Below are positions 25,550-34,186 of a stretch of 64,000 nucleotides of DNA, in pieces. This DNA is from Bacteroidetes bacterium UBA4414. GTDB lineage: Bacteria > Bacteroidota > Bacteroidia > Chitinophagales > Chitinophagaceae. The position numbers were made by a program, and so were the translations under genes. Location: contig DGQM01000025.1 in NCBI GenBank assembly GCA_002389765.1, positions 1-64,000 of the forward strand, in the 5' to 3' direction. Each line of letters begins with the position of its first letter. The stretch's first letter is position 1. The notes beneath the pieces are model-generated. The model was given only the letters and a program-made list of their open reading frames with translations, was not told the DNA's origin and did not search any database.

Positions 25550-25999
25550 ATGAAATCAGGTTCAAGCAAGAAAGAAACAGCAAGCAAAAAAAGCGCACCC
25601 GCTAAATCTGCTACAAAGAAAGCATCTACCAAACCCGCTAAGCAGGAAGAGGAAGATGATGAAGATGATTTAGACGAAGAAGAAACGCCAAAGAAAAAAA
25701 CTGCGGCTAAGAAGACTACTGCCAGCAAGTCGAAGAGCAAGGATGATGACGACGACGACGACGATGATGATGATGACGATGAAATGGATGACGACGATAT
25801 GGATGATGATGATTTTGGCGACGAAGATGCCGACTTCGATAAAGATTTCGAAGAGTTTGAATTGCCAAAATCTAAGTCTGCTAAGGGTGGCAAGAAATCT
25901 ACCAAAGATGATGACTTTGATGTAGATGACGACTTCAAAGATCTGGGCTTCTTCAGCGAAGACAGTGGCGGCTTTGATGATGACGATGATGATTTCTAA
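25550..25999 (+). CDS. Low-complexity protein with basic N-terminal and poly-Asp C-terminal blocks
   Basis: 149 aa, almost entirely charged. Residues 1-35 are Lys/Ala/Ser-rich like a histone H1-type tail, then alternating acidic and basic blocks, a run of 13 Asp near residues 65-77, more Asp/Met/Phe acidic repeats to about 102, a short basic block (KSKSAKGGKKSTK) and an Asp/Phe-rich end. It is predicted to be disordered. No family can be assigned; roles such as nucleic-acid chaperone or polyanion mimic are speculation. It lies upstream of pabB on the same strand; an apparent terminator sits inside pabB. Confidence 0.7.
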   Translation: MKSGSSKKETASKKSAPAKSATKKASTKPAKQEEEDDEDDLDEEETPKKKTAAKKTTASKSKSKDDDDDDDDDDDDDEMDDDDMDDDDFGDEDADFDKDFEEFELPKSKSAKGGKKSTKDDDFDVDDDFKDLGFFSEDSGGFDDDDDDF

Positions 26000-26017
26000 T
26001 CATTAAAATGCAAGCAT

Positions 26018-27304
26018 TTGCAAAGAGAAACTGCAACATTCGATATTGCCGAAGGGCGATATGAAATATTGAAAAAAGAAATGCTGAACTGGGCACAACA
26101 GTTCAGCATTTTTCTTTTTCTTGATAGCAATAGCTATACAGACAAGTATAGCCGATACGAATGTATGCTGGCAATCGGTGCGCATGAGCATATCGCATTC
26201 AAATCGTTGGAAGAAGTACAACAATGGCATGCTGCTCACAAAGACTGGCTCTTTGGCCACATAGCATACGACTATAAAAATCAACTGGAAGAAAAGTTGT
26301 CTTCTCGTCACGAAGAAAAAATGGGTTTCGATCCGCTCTATTTCTTTCACCCTGAAATAGTTTGTACGGTTAATACAGACAAAACAAAACTCACCATAGC
26401 ATCGCTCGGTATTACGCCATTGGAGGTCTACAAATCTTTCCTCTTTGCAATGCCCGATGATGGTGCAGATTTACCCAAGCTGCAATTCACGCAGCGCATT
26501 ACAAAAGAACCATACCTGCAAACAATAGACACACTGCGCAGGCATATAGAAGATGGCGATTGTTACGAAATAAACTTTTGTAACGAGGGCTATAGTAAAG
26601 ATGCAGATGTGGTACCACTGCATGTATTCAATGCACTCAACAAAATATCACCTGCGCCATTTGCTGCTTTCTACCGCAACGATGAGTCGTATATGATGTG
26701 TGCCAGCCCCGAGCGCTATTTGCGCAAAGAGGGTAGTGTGTTGATGTCTCAACCCATTAAAGGCACAGCAAAGCGTGGTGAAGATGCAGCACATGATGCT
26801 GTTCAGAAACAGAACCTGCAAAACAGCATTAAAGACCGTGCAGAAAATGTGATGATTGTAGATCTGGTGCGCAATGATTTGGCGCGCAGTAGTGAAACAG
26901 GTAGTGTGCAGGTAGATGAGTTGTTCGGTATCTATACCTTTCCGCAAGTGCACCAGATGATATCTACTGTCAGTGGTACGTTGAGAGCCAATGAGCCATT
27001 TACTGATGCTATTCGTCATAGTTTCCCTATGGGTAGTATGACAGGCGCACCGAAGATAAAAGTGATGCAACTGATAGACCAATACGAGCATACAGCACGT
27101 GGCTTATTCTCTGGTACTGTTGGTTATATAACACCGGATGCCGATTTCGATTTCAACGTCATTATCCGCAGCTTATTTTATAATGCAGACGACCGCTATC
27201 TGTCTTACCAGACAGGCGGCGCTATTACATTTGATAGCACACCCGAACAAGAGTGGGAAGAAATGCGCCTGAAAGCATGGGCACTGGAACGTATATTCAG
27301 CTAA
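26018..27304 (+). CDS. pabB: Aminodeoxychorismate synthase component I
   Basis: 428 aa. The chorismate-binding domain is complete: PIKGT (246-250) with the Lys that marks aminodeoxychorismate synthase rather than the Ala of anthranilate synthase, DRAENVMIVDLVRNDL (273-288) and SFPMGSMTGAPKIKVMQLID (335-354). It makes 4-amino-4-deoxychorismate for folate synthesis. The start is uncertain: TTG at 26018 keeps an N terminus that looks homologous to relatives, ATG at 26081 is the alternative. A terminator-like hairpin overlaps codons 21-31. The amidotransferase gene is not adjacent. Confidence 0.9.
   Translation: MQRETATFDIAEGRYEILKKEMLNWAQQFSIFLFLDSNSYTDKYSRYECMLAIGAHEHIAFKSLEEVQQWHAAHKDWLFGHIAYDYKNQLEEKLSSRHEEKMGFDPLYFFHPEIVCTVNTDKTKLTIASLGITPLEVYKSFLFAMPDDGADLPKLQFTQRITKEPYLQTIDTLRRHIEDGDCYEINFCNEGYSKDADVVPLHVFNALNKISPAPFAAFYRNDESYMMCASPERYLRKEGSVLMSQPIKGTAKRGEDAAHDAVQKQNLQNSIKDRAENVMIVDLVRNDLARSSETGSVQVDELFGIYTFPQVHQMISTVSGTLRANEPFTDAIRHSFPMGSMTGAPKIKVMQLIDQYEHTARGLFSGTVGYITPDADFDFNVIIRSLFYNADDRYLSYQTGGAITFDSTPEQEWEEMRLKAWALERIFS
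26079..26120 (+). terminator. Terminator-like hairpin inside the 5' end of pabB
   Basis: A perfect 13-bp stem (26079-26091 with 26099-26111) with loop GGCACAA is followed by TTCTTTTTC. The stem includes the alternative pabB ATG at 26081. It could terminate the upstream transcript or attenuate pabB. Confidence 0.65.
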
Positions 27305-27306
27305 GC

Positions 27307-27906
27307 ATGAAAAACAAGATACCTGCTGCCCTGATATGGTTTCGCTTGCTTGCGGGCTTGCTAATAGCATTGCTGGCATATACAGATGCCCCGCGATGGT
27401 GGATAGTGATGTTAATGACTGCGGGATTACTGTCCGATATTTTTGATGGCATTATAGCACGTAGATTAAATATCTCTACACAAACGCTCAGGCGATTAGA
27501 TTCTTCAGTAGACCAGGTTTTCTGGTTGTGTATTGTGGTAGCAACCTATATAATAGCTCCCAATTTTTACAAAAAAAACTGGGTTAGCATAGTCATATTG
27601 CTGTCGGCAGAGTCTTTGTGTTATCTGGTCTGTTATTTGCGATTCCGTAAAGAGGTTGCTACACATGCCATTGCATCCAAAATATGGACACTTATATTGT
27701 TTGCAACATTGATAGATGTTGTATTAAACAGCGTATCGGGTTGGTTGTTCCAAGTGTGTTTTTATTTCGGGATGATAACAAGGTTGGAGGTTATGTCTAT
27801 CTTATTACTGATAAAAGAATGGACGAATGATGTGCCGTCAGTATATCATGCAATCCTGTTGCGCAATGGAAAACCCATTAAGCGCAACAAGATTTTTAAT
27901 GGTTAG
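27307..27906 (+). CDS. CDP-alcohol phosphatidyltransferase family protein
   Basis: 199 aa from ATG at 27307, 2 bp after the pabB stop; a longer frame from 27253 overlaps pabB and is unlikely. Several membrane helices. The CDP-alcohol motif is present as DIFDGIIAR, eight residues, then L-RRL-D-SSV-D: the four Asp are kept, but the normally conserved Gly before the third Asp is Leu. It would join an alcohol to a CDP-lipid in phospholipid synthesis; the substrate cannot be inferred. Likely co-transcribed with pabB. Confidence 0.8.
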   Translation: MKNKIPAALIWFRLLAGLLIALLAYTDAPRWWIVMLMTAGLLSDIFDGIIARRLNISTQTLRRLDSSVDQVFWLCIVVATYIIAPNFYKKNWVSIVILLSAESLCYLVCYLRFRKEVATHAIASKIWTLILFATLIDVVLNSVSGWLFQVCFYFGMITRLEVMSILLLIKEWTNDVPSVYHAILLRNGKPIKRNKIFNG

Positions 27907-27907
27907 T

Positions 27908-28126
27908 TTATTCTATATGGCATCCCGAATACCCGTCAGCAGTGCCTGGAGGATTGTTGAAAGCTGTACACTTGTTTTCTGCTTTAGATTTAGATGAGCC
28001 ACTTACTGTCAGCGTGACTTTGCCGCCCGTTAAGCCGCCGTAGCATGCACAATTATAGTCTTTGTTTGAACATGAGGATAACATGATGGCGGCTATCCCG
28101 AAAGCAATAAAGGTTAGTTTTTTCAT
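27908..28126 (-). CDS. Small five-cysteine lipoprotein (family member 1)
   Basis: 72 aa. Lipobox MLSSC with Cys19 is followed by SNKDYNCAC (Cys26, Cys28), then KAENKC (Cys53) and a C-terminal GCHIE (Cys69). The same pattern recurs in three other genes of this window (36265, 36629 and 49872). After lipidation of Cys19 four cysteines remain, enough for two disulfides. Function unknown. It abuts the convergent phosphatidyltransferase gene with one base between the stops. Confidence 0.75.
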   Translation of the reverse strand: MKKLTFIAFGIAAIMLSSCSNKDYNCACYGGLTGGKVTLTVSGSSKSKAENKCTAFNNPPGTADGYSGCHIE

Positions 28127-28384
28127 ATCGAGGTGTATTTAGTTTTTCCTATAACGTTCAGGTACATTTTTTGTTATGTGAAAGTGTTTTTTGTGAAATA
28201 TAAATCTGAGGTATTCTATAGTTCAAGTATGTTGACTGTAGCTTTGTAGCGTATAATTATTTATGTGATGGAAGCACCATGGATACTACAATTCAACACA
28301 CCGAATACTCAGTATAATTTACACTTGTGTTGCAAAATGATGAATCCTACATAGTACTTTTATTATCACAAACCTATAAATGAT

Positions 28385-29110
28385 ATGAAAAAACTATTCT
28401 TTTGCATGACAACTGTTACTGCATTAGTAGCTTGTAAAAAAGATGAAAATCCTCAGCCCAAACAGTTGTCTTACGTGCAGACCTATTATCTTAATTGGAA
28501 GTTGGACGATAAAACAACTTATATATCAGGGAAATTGGGCTCATCTGAAAATGATTACAGACATTTATCTGCTGACGATAAATCTGTAATAGCTATAAAT
28601 GGTTTGAAGTTTATACCATCCAAAAATGCGAACCCTGTCGAAAGAGTTGGTACAAGTTTTTTTGGATTACTAGGTGCTGATTTTATTTTGTACAAAAGCG
28701 ATGGGAGCGAGATTAAGAACAAGGTAAATGCTAATGAGGTCAGCTATGCCGATTTTCAATCCGATTTTCCAACTGTAATTTCCAAAAGTAAAAACTTCAG
28801 CCTTGAATGGGTAGGACAATTGCCAATAGCTAATGGGGAATATGTTTTAGTATCCATTACCACAAGTAATCCGCCACCACAAGATTCTACAAAACCATTG
28901 CCAACTACCCGTATATTCAAAGAAGGAGTTTATAATAGCCATAGTATAGAAATACCACAAAGTGAAATTGCAAAACTACCTGAGGGAGATGCTGTTGTTG
29001 AGATATTGCGCAACGGTCAGTATAAAGAGTTAGCAAATAGGGATAATAATATTTCGGCACATGTTTACATAAGTACTGTTACTACAAGAAAAGCGATAAT
29101 CGTCAAGTAA
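28385..29110 (+). CDS. Hypothetical lipoprotein, probably surface exposed
   Basis: 241 aa, not recognised. The signal peptide ends in the lipobox ALVAC (Cys17), followed by KKDEN: a Lys and two acidic residues directly after the lipidated Cys resemble the Bacteroidota lipoprotein export signal for surface display. The mature part is beta-rich with no further cysteines. It is monocistronic and ends at a shared bidirectional terminator. Confidence 0.65.
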   Translation: MKKLFFCMTTVTALVACKKDENPQPKQLSYVQTYYLNWKLDDKTTYISGKLGSSENDYRHLSADDKSVIAINGLKFIPSKNANPVERVGTSFFGLLGADFILYKSDGSEIKNKVNANEVSYADFQSDFPTVISKSKNFSLEWVGQLPIANGEYVLVSITTSNPPPQDSTKPLPTTRIFKEGVYNSHSIEIPQSEIAKLPEGDAVVEILRNGQYKELANRDNNISAHVYISTVTTRKAIIVK

Positions 29111-29116
29111 TTAAGT

Positions 29117-29145
29117 AAAAAAGCAGACTGTAAAGTCTGCCTTTT
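29117..29145. terminator. Bidirectional terminator
   Basis: GCAGACT (29123-29129) pairs with AGTCTGC (29134-29140) over GTAA, with A-run before and CTTTT after. It lies between convergent lipoprotein genes. Confidence 0.8.
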
Positions 29146-29146
29146 G

Positions 29147-29563
29147 TTATGGTATCACTATTGTTGCTTTCCCGCTTTGCTTACTCACATGGCAGCAATC
29201 CGCGCCCAGTACAAAAGGTTCGTTTACCACTTTAACGCCATTTTTAATGCCTATAAAGAAAAAGCTGTCGGTCTGGTTTTGCAGTTTGGTAAGGTAGCTG
29301 TCGTCCAGCACAATGTAGGTACTGTCAAATGCCATCATTGCTTGGTCAGGCCTATATATATCCTTATTGCTGGCACGCTGTGTATATACCTCATCCAGTT
29401 TCACATAGCGTCCGTTTGCATCTGTTACCTTGGTGTTTATCATAGTAAACATAGCGGTACACATCACATCTGCACAGTTGCCATCACTCTTCTTTTTGCA
29501 CGATGTAGAACTTGTTGTCAGGAATATGAAACCTGCTAAAGCAATAACAATCAGTTTTCGCAT
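29147..29563 (-). CDS. Hypothetical Cys-containing lipoprotein
   Basis: 138 aa, not recognised. Signal peptide with lipobox TSSTSC (Cys22) followed by KKKSDGNC. Further cysteines at about 30 and 35 and a vicinal pair in GADCCHV near the C terminus give possible disulfides, but the spacing differs from the five-cysteine family elsewhere in the window. Probably periplasmic or outer-membrane anchored. Confidence 0.6.
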   Translation of the reverse strand: MRKLIVIALAGFIFLTTSSTSCKKKSDGNCADVMCTAMFTMINTKVTDANGRYVKLDEVYTQRASNKDIYRPDQAMMAFDSTYIVLDDSYLTKLQNQTDSFFFIGIKNGVKVVNEPFVLGADCCHVSKQSGKATIVIP

Positions 29564-30035
29564 GTGGGTATATTTTTGAAATATATAGACAAATTTAATG
29601 CCATTTTCCGAATAGTTATTTGATATAGGTCAATTTTTATATTTTACGTATATTTGTTATAATAAATTTCTTTACCTATTGCCTCGTCATGCTCATTCCA
29701 AAATGAGCCATTCTGTTGGAGTTCTTAGGTGTCATTTGTTCTGTTGTGTTGCAGAAAATGCAAAAACCGAAAACGGGAACAAATGGAAACAAAATATACG
29801 GTTTTAGGCTGATATTCAATGATTTAAAATCCGTCATTTGTAGTTGCTACAGCATGCATGTTCCGAAAAACCGTAACCGTTTGTAACCATATTGGGTATT
29901 TGTTGCATGCGTCACAACAATCCACCTGTTGTGGATAAATGGAACCGCTTTAGCCCGCCCTTTTTCGTTACTTTGTATATGTCGGTTTTGTACGATTCCG
30001 GCTATCAAATTAATCAGTGAAATCCCGGTTCTAAA
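29564..30035. other. 472-bp intergenic region upstream of dnaE
   Basis: No gene seen. It holds a 7-bp hairpin at about 29707-29725 (GCTCATT/AATGAGC), a longer-range repeat AAAACCG...CGGTTTT (29763-29805), and an exact DnaA-box consensus on the minus strand at 29930-29938 about 100 bp before dnaE. Promoters for the divergent lipoprotein and dnaE should lie here, but no perfect TAnnTTTG was found. Confidence 0.5.
29930..29938 (-). promoter_or_regulatory. Possible DnaA box upstream of dnaE
   Basis: TGTGGATAA is the exact reverse complement of TTATCCACA. A single copy; it could be chance, as roughly one exact match per 130 kb is expected in random sequence. Confidence 0.35.
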
Positions 30036-33000
30036 GTGAAGTTTTCCCATTTACACAATCATACGCAGTTCTCATTATTGGATGGTGCATCATCTATCGG
30101 TCGCCTGTACGAAAAGGCCATGAAAGATGAAATGCCTGCAATGGCTATTACCGATCACGGTAATATGTTTGGCGTGTTCCAGTTTGTGTCAGAGGCATGG
30201 AAGAAAACTAAAGTAGTAGGAACACGCGATGACGGGAAAGAGATTCTAGAACCTGTAGTAAAGCCCGTAATAGGTTGCGAGTTCTACTTGGTAGAAGATC
30301 GCACTAAGCGCCAGTTCAGCCGGGAGGAGAGAGACGTGCGTTATCACCAGTTGTTTCTGGCTAAAGACGAAACAGGTTATCGCAATCTGGTAAAGCTCTG
30401 TTCGCTGGGCTATATGGAAGGCTTGTATGGCAAGTACCCGCGTATAGATAAAGAGCTGGTAGAAAAGTATCATGAAGGTTTGATAGCTACTACCTGCTGC
30501 TTGGGTGCACAGGTACCACGTACCATACTGAAACATGGTGAGGAGGCAGGTGAAAAAGTGTTTCAGTGGTGGCACAATCTGTTTGGCGACGACTACTATG
30601 TAGAGCTGCAACGCCACGATATACCAGAGCAGATAAAGGTGAATGAATCGCTGGTGAAGTTTGCCCGTAAGTACAATGTGCCGATTATCGCATCTAACGA
30701 CTCTCACTACGTAGAGCAGGAAGATGCCAACGCACACGATATCTTGCTTTGTATCAACACAGGCGAGAAGCAGAGCACACCAACCAACAAAGAGTTTTCG
30801 GACGACGATGAGGCAAAACCAAAGAATACGCGTTTTGCTTTCTATAATGACCAGTTCTACTTCAAGAATACGGGAGAGATGAGCAAGCTCTTCGGAGACA
30901 TCCCCGAGGCTATCGACAATACCAATATGATTGTCGATAAGATAAAGCCGATGAAGCTGGAGCGTGAGATATTGCTGCCACACTTTAAAGTGCCGCAGGA
31001 GTTCAACGACGATCAGGACAGGTTCTTAGAACACCTGACATGGGAGGGTGCCAAAGAGCGCTATCGTGAACTGACACCTGAAATTGAAGAGCGTCTGCGC
31101 TTCGAGCTCTTCACCATCCGTACTATGGGTTTTGCCGGTTACTTCCTTATTGTGAGTGACTTCATTAAAGCTGGTCGCGATTTGGGTGTATTTGTAGGCC
31201 CGGGCCGTGGTAGTGCGGCGGGTAGTGCTGTGGCCTATTGTATAGGTATTACAAACATAGACCCGATAAAGTATAACCTGCTGTTCGAGCGTTTCCTGAA
31301 TCCGGAACGTAAGAGCATGCCCGATATAGATACTGACTTTGATGACGTAGGCCGCCAGAAGGTGATAGACTACGTGGTAGATAAGTATGGTAAGAATCAG
31401 GTGGCGCATATCGTTACTTATGGTACCATGGCTGCCAAAATGAGCATCAAAGACGTAGCCCGTGCGCTCGATTTGCCACTGCCCGATAGTAACGCGTTGG
31501 CAAAGTTGGTGCCTGAAAAACCTGGTATCTCACTAAAGCGCGTGCTGCATGCACCGCTGAAAGGGGAGAAGAGCTTGGAAGAAAAAGAAGGGCTTGGTGC
31601 AGAGGATTTTGAAGGTGTAAACAAGCTGCGCGAGATATATAACGACGGTAGCCTGCTGCAAAGTAAAGTACTGCATGAGGCTGAAAAGCTGGAAGGCTCT
31701 GTTCGTAATACAGGTATACACGCTGCGGGTATCATCATTGCGCCGAAAGACCTTACAGAATTGATACCCGTATCTACTACCAAAGATGTAGACTTGCTGA
31801 TAACTCAGTTTGAAGGTAACGTGATTGAGAATGCAGGTGTGATCAAGATGGACTTCTTGGGTCTCAAGACCTTGACCATCATCAAAGATGCACTGGCACT
31901 CATCAAGCGCAACTATGGTATAGACATAGATATGGATGCCATACCGCTGGATGATGTGGCGACATACGAACTGTATCAACGTGGCGAAACCAATGCTACG
32001 TTCCAGTTTGAAAGTGTGGGTATGCAGAAGTACCTGCGAGAGCTAAAGCCCGATAAGTTTGATGACCTGATTGCGATGAACGCCCTGTATCGCCCCGGTC
32101 CGTTGGAATACATCCCCAACTTCATCAAGCGTAAGCATGGTGAGGAGGAGATTGTGTATGACTTGGACGATATGAAGGAATACCTGGAGGAGACTTATGG
32201 TATTACCGTGTATCAGGAACAGGTGATGTTGCTGTCGCAGAAACTGGCAGGCTTTAGTAAAGGTGATGCCGACGTACTGCGTAAGGCAATGGGTAAAAAG
32301 CAGATTGCCGTACTGAATAAAATGAAAGCCCAGTTTGTGGAGGGGGCTACAGCAAAAGGGCATCCTGCGGACAAGCTGGAAAAAATATGGACCGATTGGG
32401 AAGCATTTGCCCAGTATGCGTTCAACAAATCGCACTCTACCTGTTATGCATTCGTAGCATACCAGACCGCATATTTGAAGGCGCACTACCCGGCAGAGTT
32501 TATGGCTGCGGTACTCAACAACCAGGGCAATATCGATAAGATAAAGTTCTACATGGAAGAGTGTCAACGTATGGGCTTGCAGGTATTAGGACCCGATGTA
32601 AATGAGAGCTTAAAGGGCTTCTCTGTAAGTAAAGAAAGCGTTATTCGCTTTGGTATGAATGCCATCAAAGGAGTGGGTGAGGCAGCCGTAGAAGATATCA
32701 TTACCGAGCGTGAGGCGAATGGACCTTATGCAACGATTTATGACTTCATATCTCGTGTCAATCAACGTACAGTAAATAAGAAATCGCTGGAGAGTCTGAT
32801 TCTTGCAGGTGCTATGGATGGCTTTAAAGAAATGCACCGTGCACAGTATTTCTATATGCCGCCTACAGACCCTGTATCGGGTTTAGAAAGGTTGGTGCGT
32901 TTTGGTAATCAGGTGCAGGCAAGCAGTGCCATGGCAAGCAACAGCCTGTTTGGAGAAGCTGTAATGCCTGATATCAAACCGCCTGTCATGCCTGAATGTG

Positions 33001-33659
33001 AACCATGGGGATTGCCTGAATTGCTGGACAGGGAAAAAGAAGTAGTCGGCATCTACCTGAGTGCGCATCCGCTGGATGGTTATAGGTTTGAAGTAGATCA
33101 CTATGGTTTCACACCCATCAGCGAGATAGAGAAATTGAAGGGGCGTACGGTGCGCATAGCTGGTTATGTTACCGATGCTGCACACATGACCACCAAGAAG
33201 GGTAGCAAGTTTGGTAAGATGATACTGAACGACTATACCGGCAATCAGGAGATAGTATTCTGGGAGGCCAACTACGTGCAGTACAGCAACTATATAGATA
33301 ACGGGCAGAAGCTGATAATAACAGGTGTGTATCAAGAGCACAGATTCCGCCCGGGTGTTATGGAGTTTCAAATACAGGGTATAACACTGCTAGACCAGGT
33401 GCGTAAGAGCATGACTAAGCGTCTGCATATATCTATGCCGCTTGATAAGGTAGATGAGTTGGTAGCACAGTTCCTATACGAGAACATCAAACAACATCCC
33501 GGCAATGCGGAAGTGCTGCTATCAGTAACAGACCCGGAAAGCGGATTGACAGTAAAACTGCGCCCGGGTGGTAGCTCAAAAGTAGAGGTGAATGATCCGC
33601 TGATACAATTCATTACCCAATCTGATTTTGTAGAGTATAAAGTGGAACTGAACACGTAG
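30036..33659 (+). CDS. dnaE: DNA polymerase III alpha subunit
   Basis: 1207 aa, DnaE type. PHP domain at the N terminus (HLHNHTQFSLLDG, 5-17), polymerase core with GPGRGSAAGSAVAYCIGI and the catalytic aspartates in PDIDTDF (Asp430, Asp432), then the helix-hairpin-helix and OB-fold regions (RTVRIAGYVTDAAHMTTKKG). It is the replicative polymerase. The start is GTG at 30036. It is a stand-alone gene after a 472-bp spacer; thioredoxin genes follow. Confidence 0.98.
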   Translation: MKFSHLHNHTQFSLLDGASSIGRLYEKAMKDEMPAMAITDHGNMFGVFQFVSEAWKKTKVVGTRDDGKEILEPVVKPVIGCEFYLVEDRTKRQFSREERDVRYHQLFLAKDETGYRNLVKLCSLGYMEGLYGKYPRIDKELVEKYHEGLIATTCCLGAQVPRTILKHGEEAGEKVFQWWHNLFGDDYYVELQRHDIPEQIKVNESLVKFARKYNVPIIASNDSHYVEQEDANAHDILLCINTGEKQSTPTNKEFSDDDEAKPKNTRFAFYNDQFYFKNTGEMSKLFGDIPEAIDNTNMIVDKIKPMKLEREILLPHFKVPQEFNDDQDRFLEHLTWEGAKERYRELTPEIEERLRFELFTIRTMGFAGYFLIVSDFIKAGRDLGVFVGPGRGSAAGSAVAYCIGITNIDPIKYNLLFERFLNPERKSMPDIDTDFDDVGRQKVIDYVVDKYGKNQVAHIVTYGTMAAKMSIKDVARALDLPLPDSNALAKLVPEKPGISLKRVLHAPLKGEKSLEEKEGLGAEDFEGVNKLREIYNDGSLLQSKVLHEAEKLEGSVRNTGIHAAGIIIAPKDLTELIPVSTTKDVDLLITQFEGNVIENAGVIKMDFLGLKTLTIIKDALALIKRNYGIDIDMDAIPLDDVATYELYQRGETNATFQFESVGMQKYLRELKPDKFDDLIAMNALYRPGPLEYIPNFIKRKHGEEEIVYDLDDMKEYLEETYGITVYQEQVMLLSQKLAGFSKGDADVLRKAMGKKQIAVLNKMKAQFVEGATAKGHPADKLEKIWTDWEAFAQYAFNKSHSTCYAFVAYQTAYLKAHYPAEFMAAVLNNQGNIDKIKFYMEECQRMGLQVLGPDVNESLKGFSVSKESVIRFGMNAIKGVGEAAVEDIITEREANGPYATIYDFISRVNQRTVNKKSLESLILAGAMDGFKEMHRAQYFYMPPTDPVSGLERLVRFGNQVQASSAMASNSLFGEAVMPDIKPPVMPECEPWGLPELLDREKEVVGIYLSAHPLDGYRFEVDHYGFTPISEIEKLKGRTVRIAGYVTDAAHMTTKKGSKFGKMILNDYTGNQEIVFWEANYVQYSNYIDNGQKLIITGVYQEHRFRPGVMEFQIQGITLLDQVRKSMTKRLHISMPLDKVDELVAQFLYENIKQHPGNAEVLLSVTDPESGLTVKLRPGGSSKVEVNDPLIQFITQSDFVEYKVELNT

Positions 33660-33764
33660 TGGATAAGCTGTTAATTCTTATCAGGATATAAGCGTTGCCT
33701 ATGTGGCAGGCTCAGAAAATGGGTTTAAGTTTATAGCTTTTATAAAACTAAATTCTTTCACAAA

Positions 33765-34082
33765 ATGGCAGCAGTATATACAGATGCAAACTTTCAGCAG
33801 GAAGTGCTGAGTTCAGATAAACTAACAGTAGTAGATTTTTGGGCACAGTGGTGCGGCCCTTGTTTGGCGCTAGGCCCTACCATAGAGGCATTGGCAAAAG
33901 ATTATGAGGGCAAAGTGAATGTAGGTAAGATAAATGCAGATGAAAACCCGAATGTGTGTTTAGACTATGGCATAACGGGTATGCCTGCGGTATTGTTCTT
34001 CAAAAACGGGCAACTGGTTGATAAACAATTAGGTCTGGCAGCTCGTGGTGTGTTCGAAAAGAAGATTCAACAGCATATGTAG
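33765..34082 (+). CDS. trxA: Thioredoxin, first tandem copy
   Basis: 105 aa. Classic active site WCGPC (Cys30, Cys33), buried Asp in VVDFWA, and cis-Pro in GMPAVLF. It reduces cytoplasmic disulfides. Compared with the next gene it has Gln instead of Pro before the active-site Trp (WAQWCGPC) and an extra Cys at about 65. By eye about three quarters of positions are identical to the downstream copy, so the pair arose by tandem duplication. Confidence 0.93.
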   Translation: MAAVYTDANFQQEVLSSDKLTVVDFWAQWCGPCLALGPTIEALAKDYEGKVNVGKINADENPNVCLDYGITGMPAVLFFKNGQLVDKQLGLAARGVFEKKIQQHM

Positions 34083-34137
34083 GCCATGCTTATATGTGTA
34101 TTTCGGCACTCTATACAACTAAACCGAAAATAGATAG

Positions 34138-34145
34138 TAAATTTG
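34138..34145 (+). promoter_or_regulatory. -7 box for the second thioredoxin gene
   Basis: TAAATTTG (TAnnTTTG) 41 bp upstream of the ATG at 34187. Suggests independent transcription of the second copy. No clear -33 TTTG. Confidence 0.4.
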
Positions 34146-34186
34146 TACTTCATTTTTATTTCAATTAATAATTAAACAATTAGAAA

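Noticed and set aside
25743..25820. Poly-GAC/GAT tract considered as a CRISPR-like or microsatellite repeat
   Set aside because: It is coding, irregular and part of the Asp-rich protein; there are no spacers or direct repeats of CRISPR type.
25534..25938. Ser-rich 134-codon antisense frame opposite the Asp-rich gene
   Set aside because: GAT/GAC repeats read backward give Ser codons; it has no start context or neighbour support and is a shadow of the plus-strand gene.
27253..27306. Longer N terminus for the phosphatidyltransferase
   Set aside because: It would overlap the pabB coding end; the ATG at 27307 gives the expected start of the membrane domain.
29564..30035. Replication origin
   Set aside because: Only one exact DnaA box and no AT-rich unwinding element with box cluster; no dnaA or dnaN nearby.
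29847..30050. 67-codon minus-strand frame upstream of dnaE
   Set aside because: No family resemblance, overlaps the dnaE start and promoter region; likely chance.
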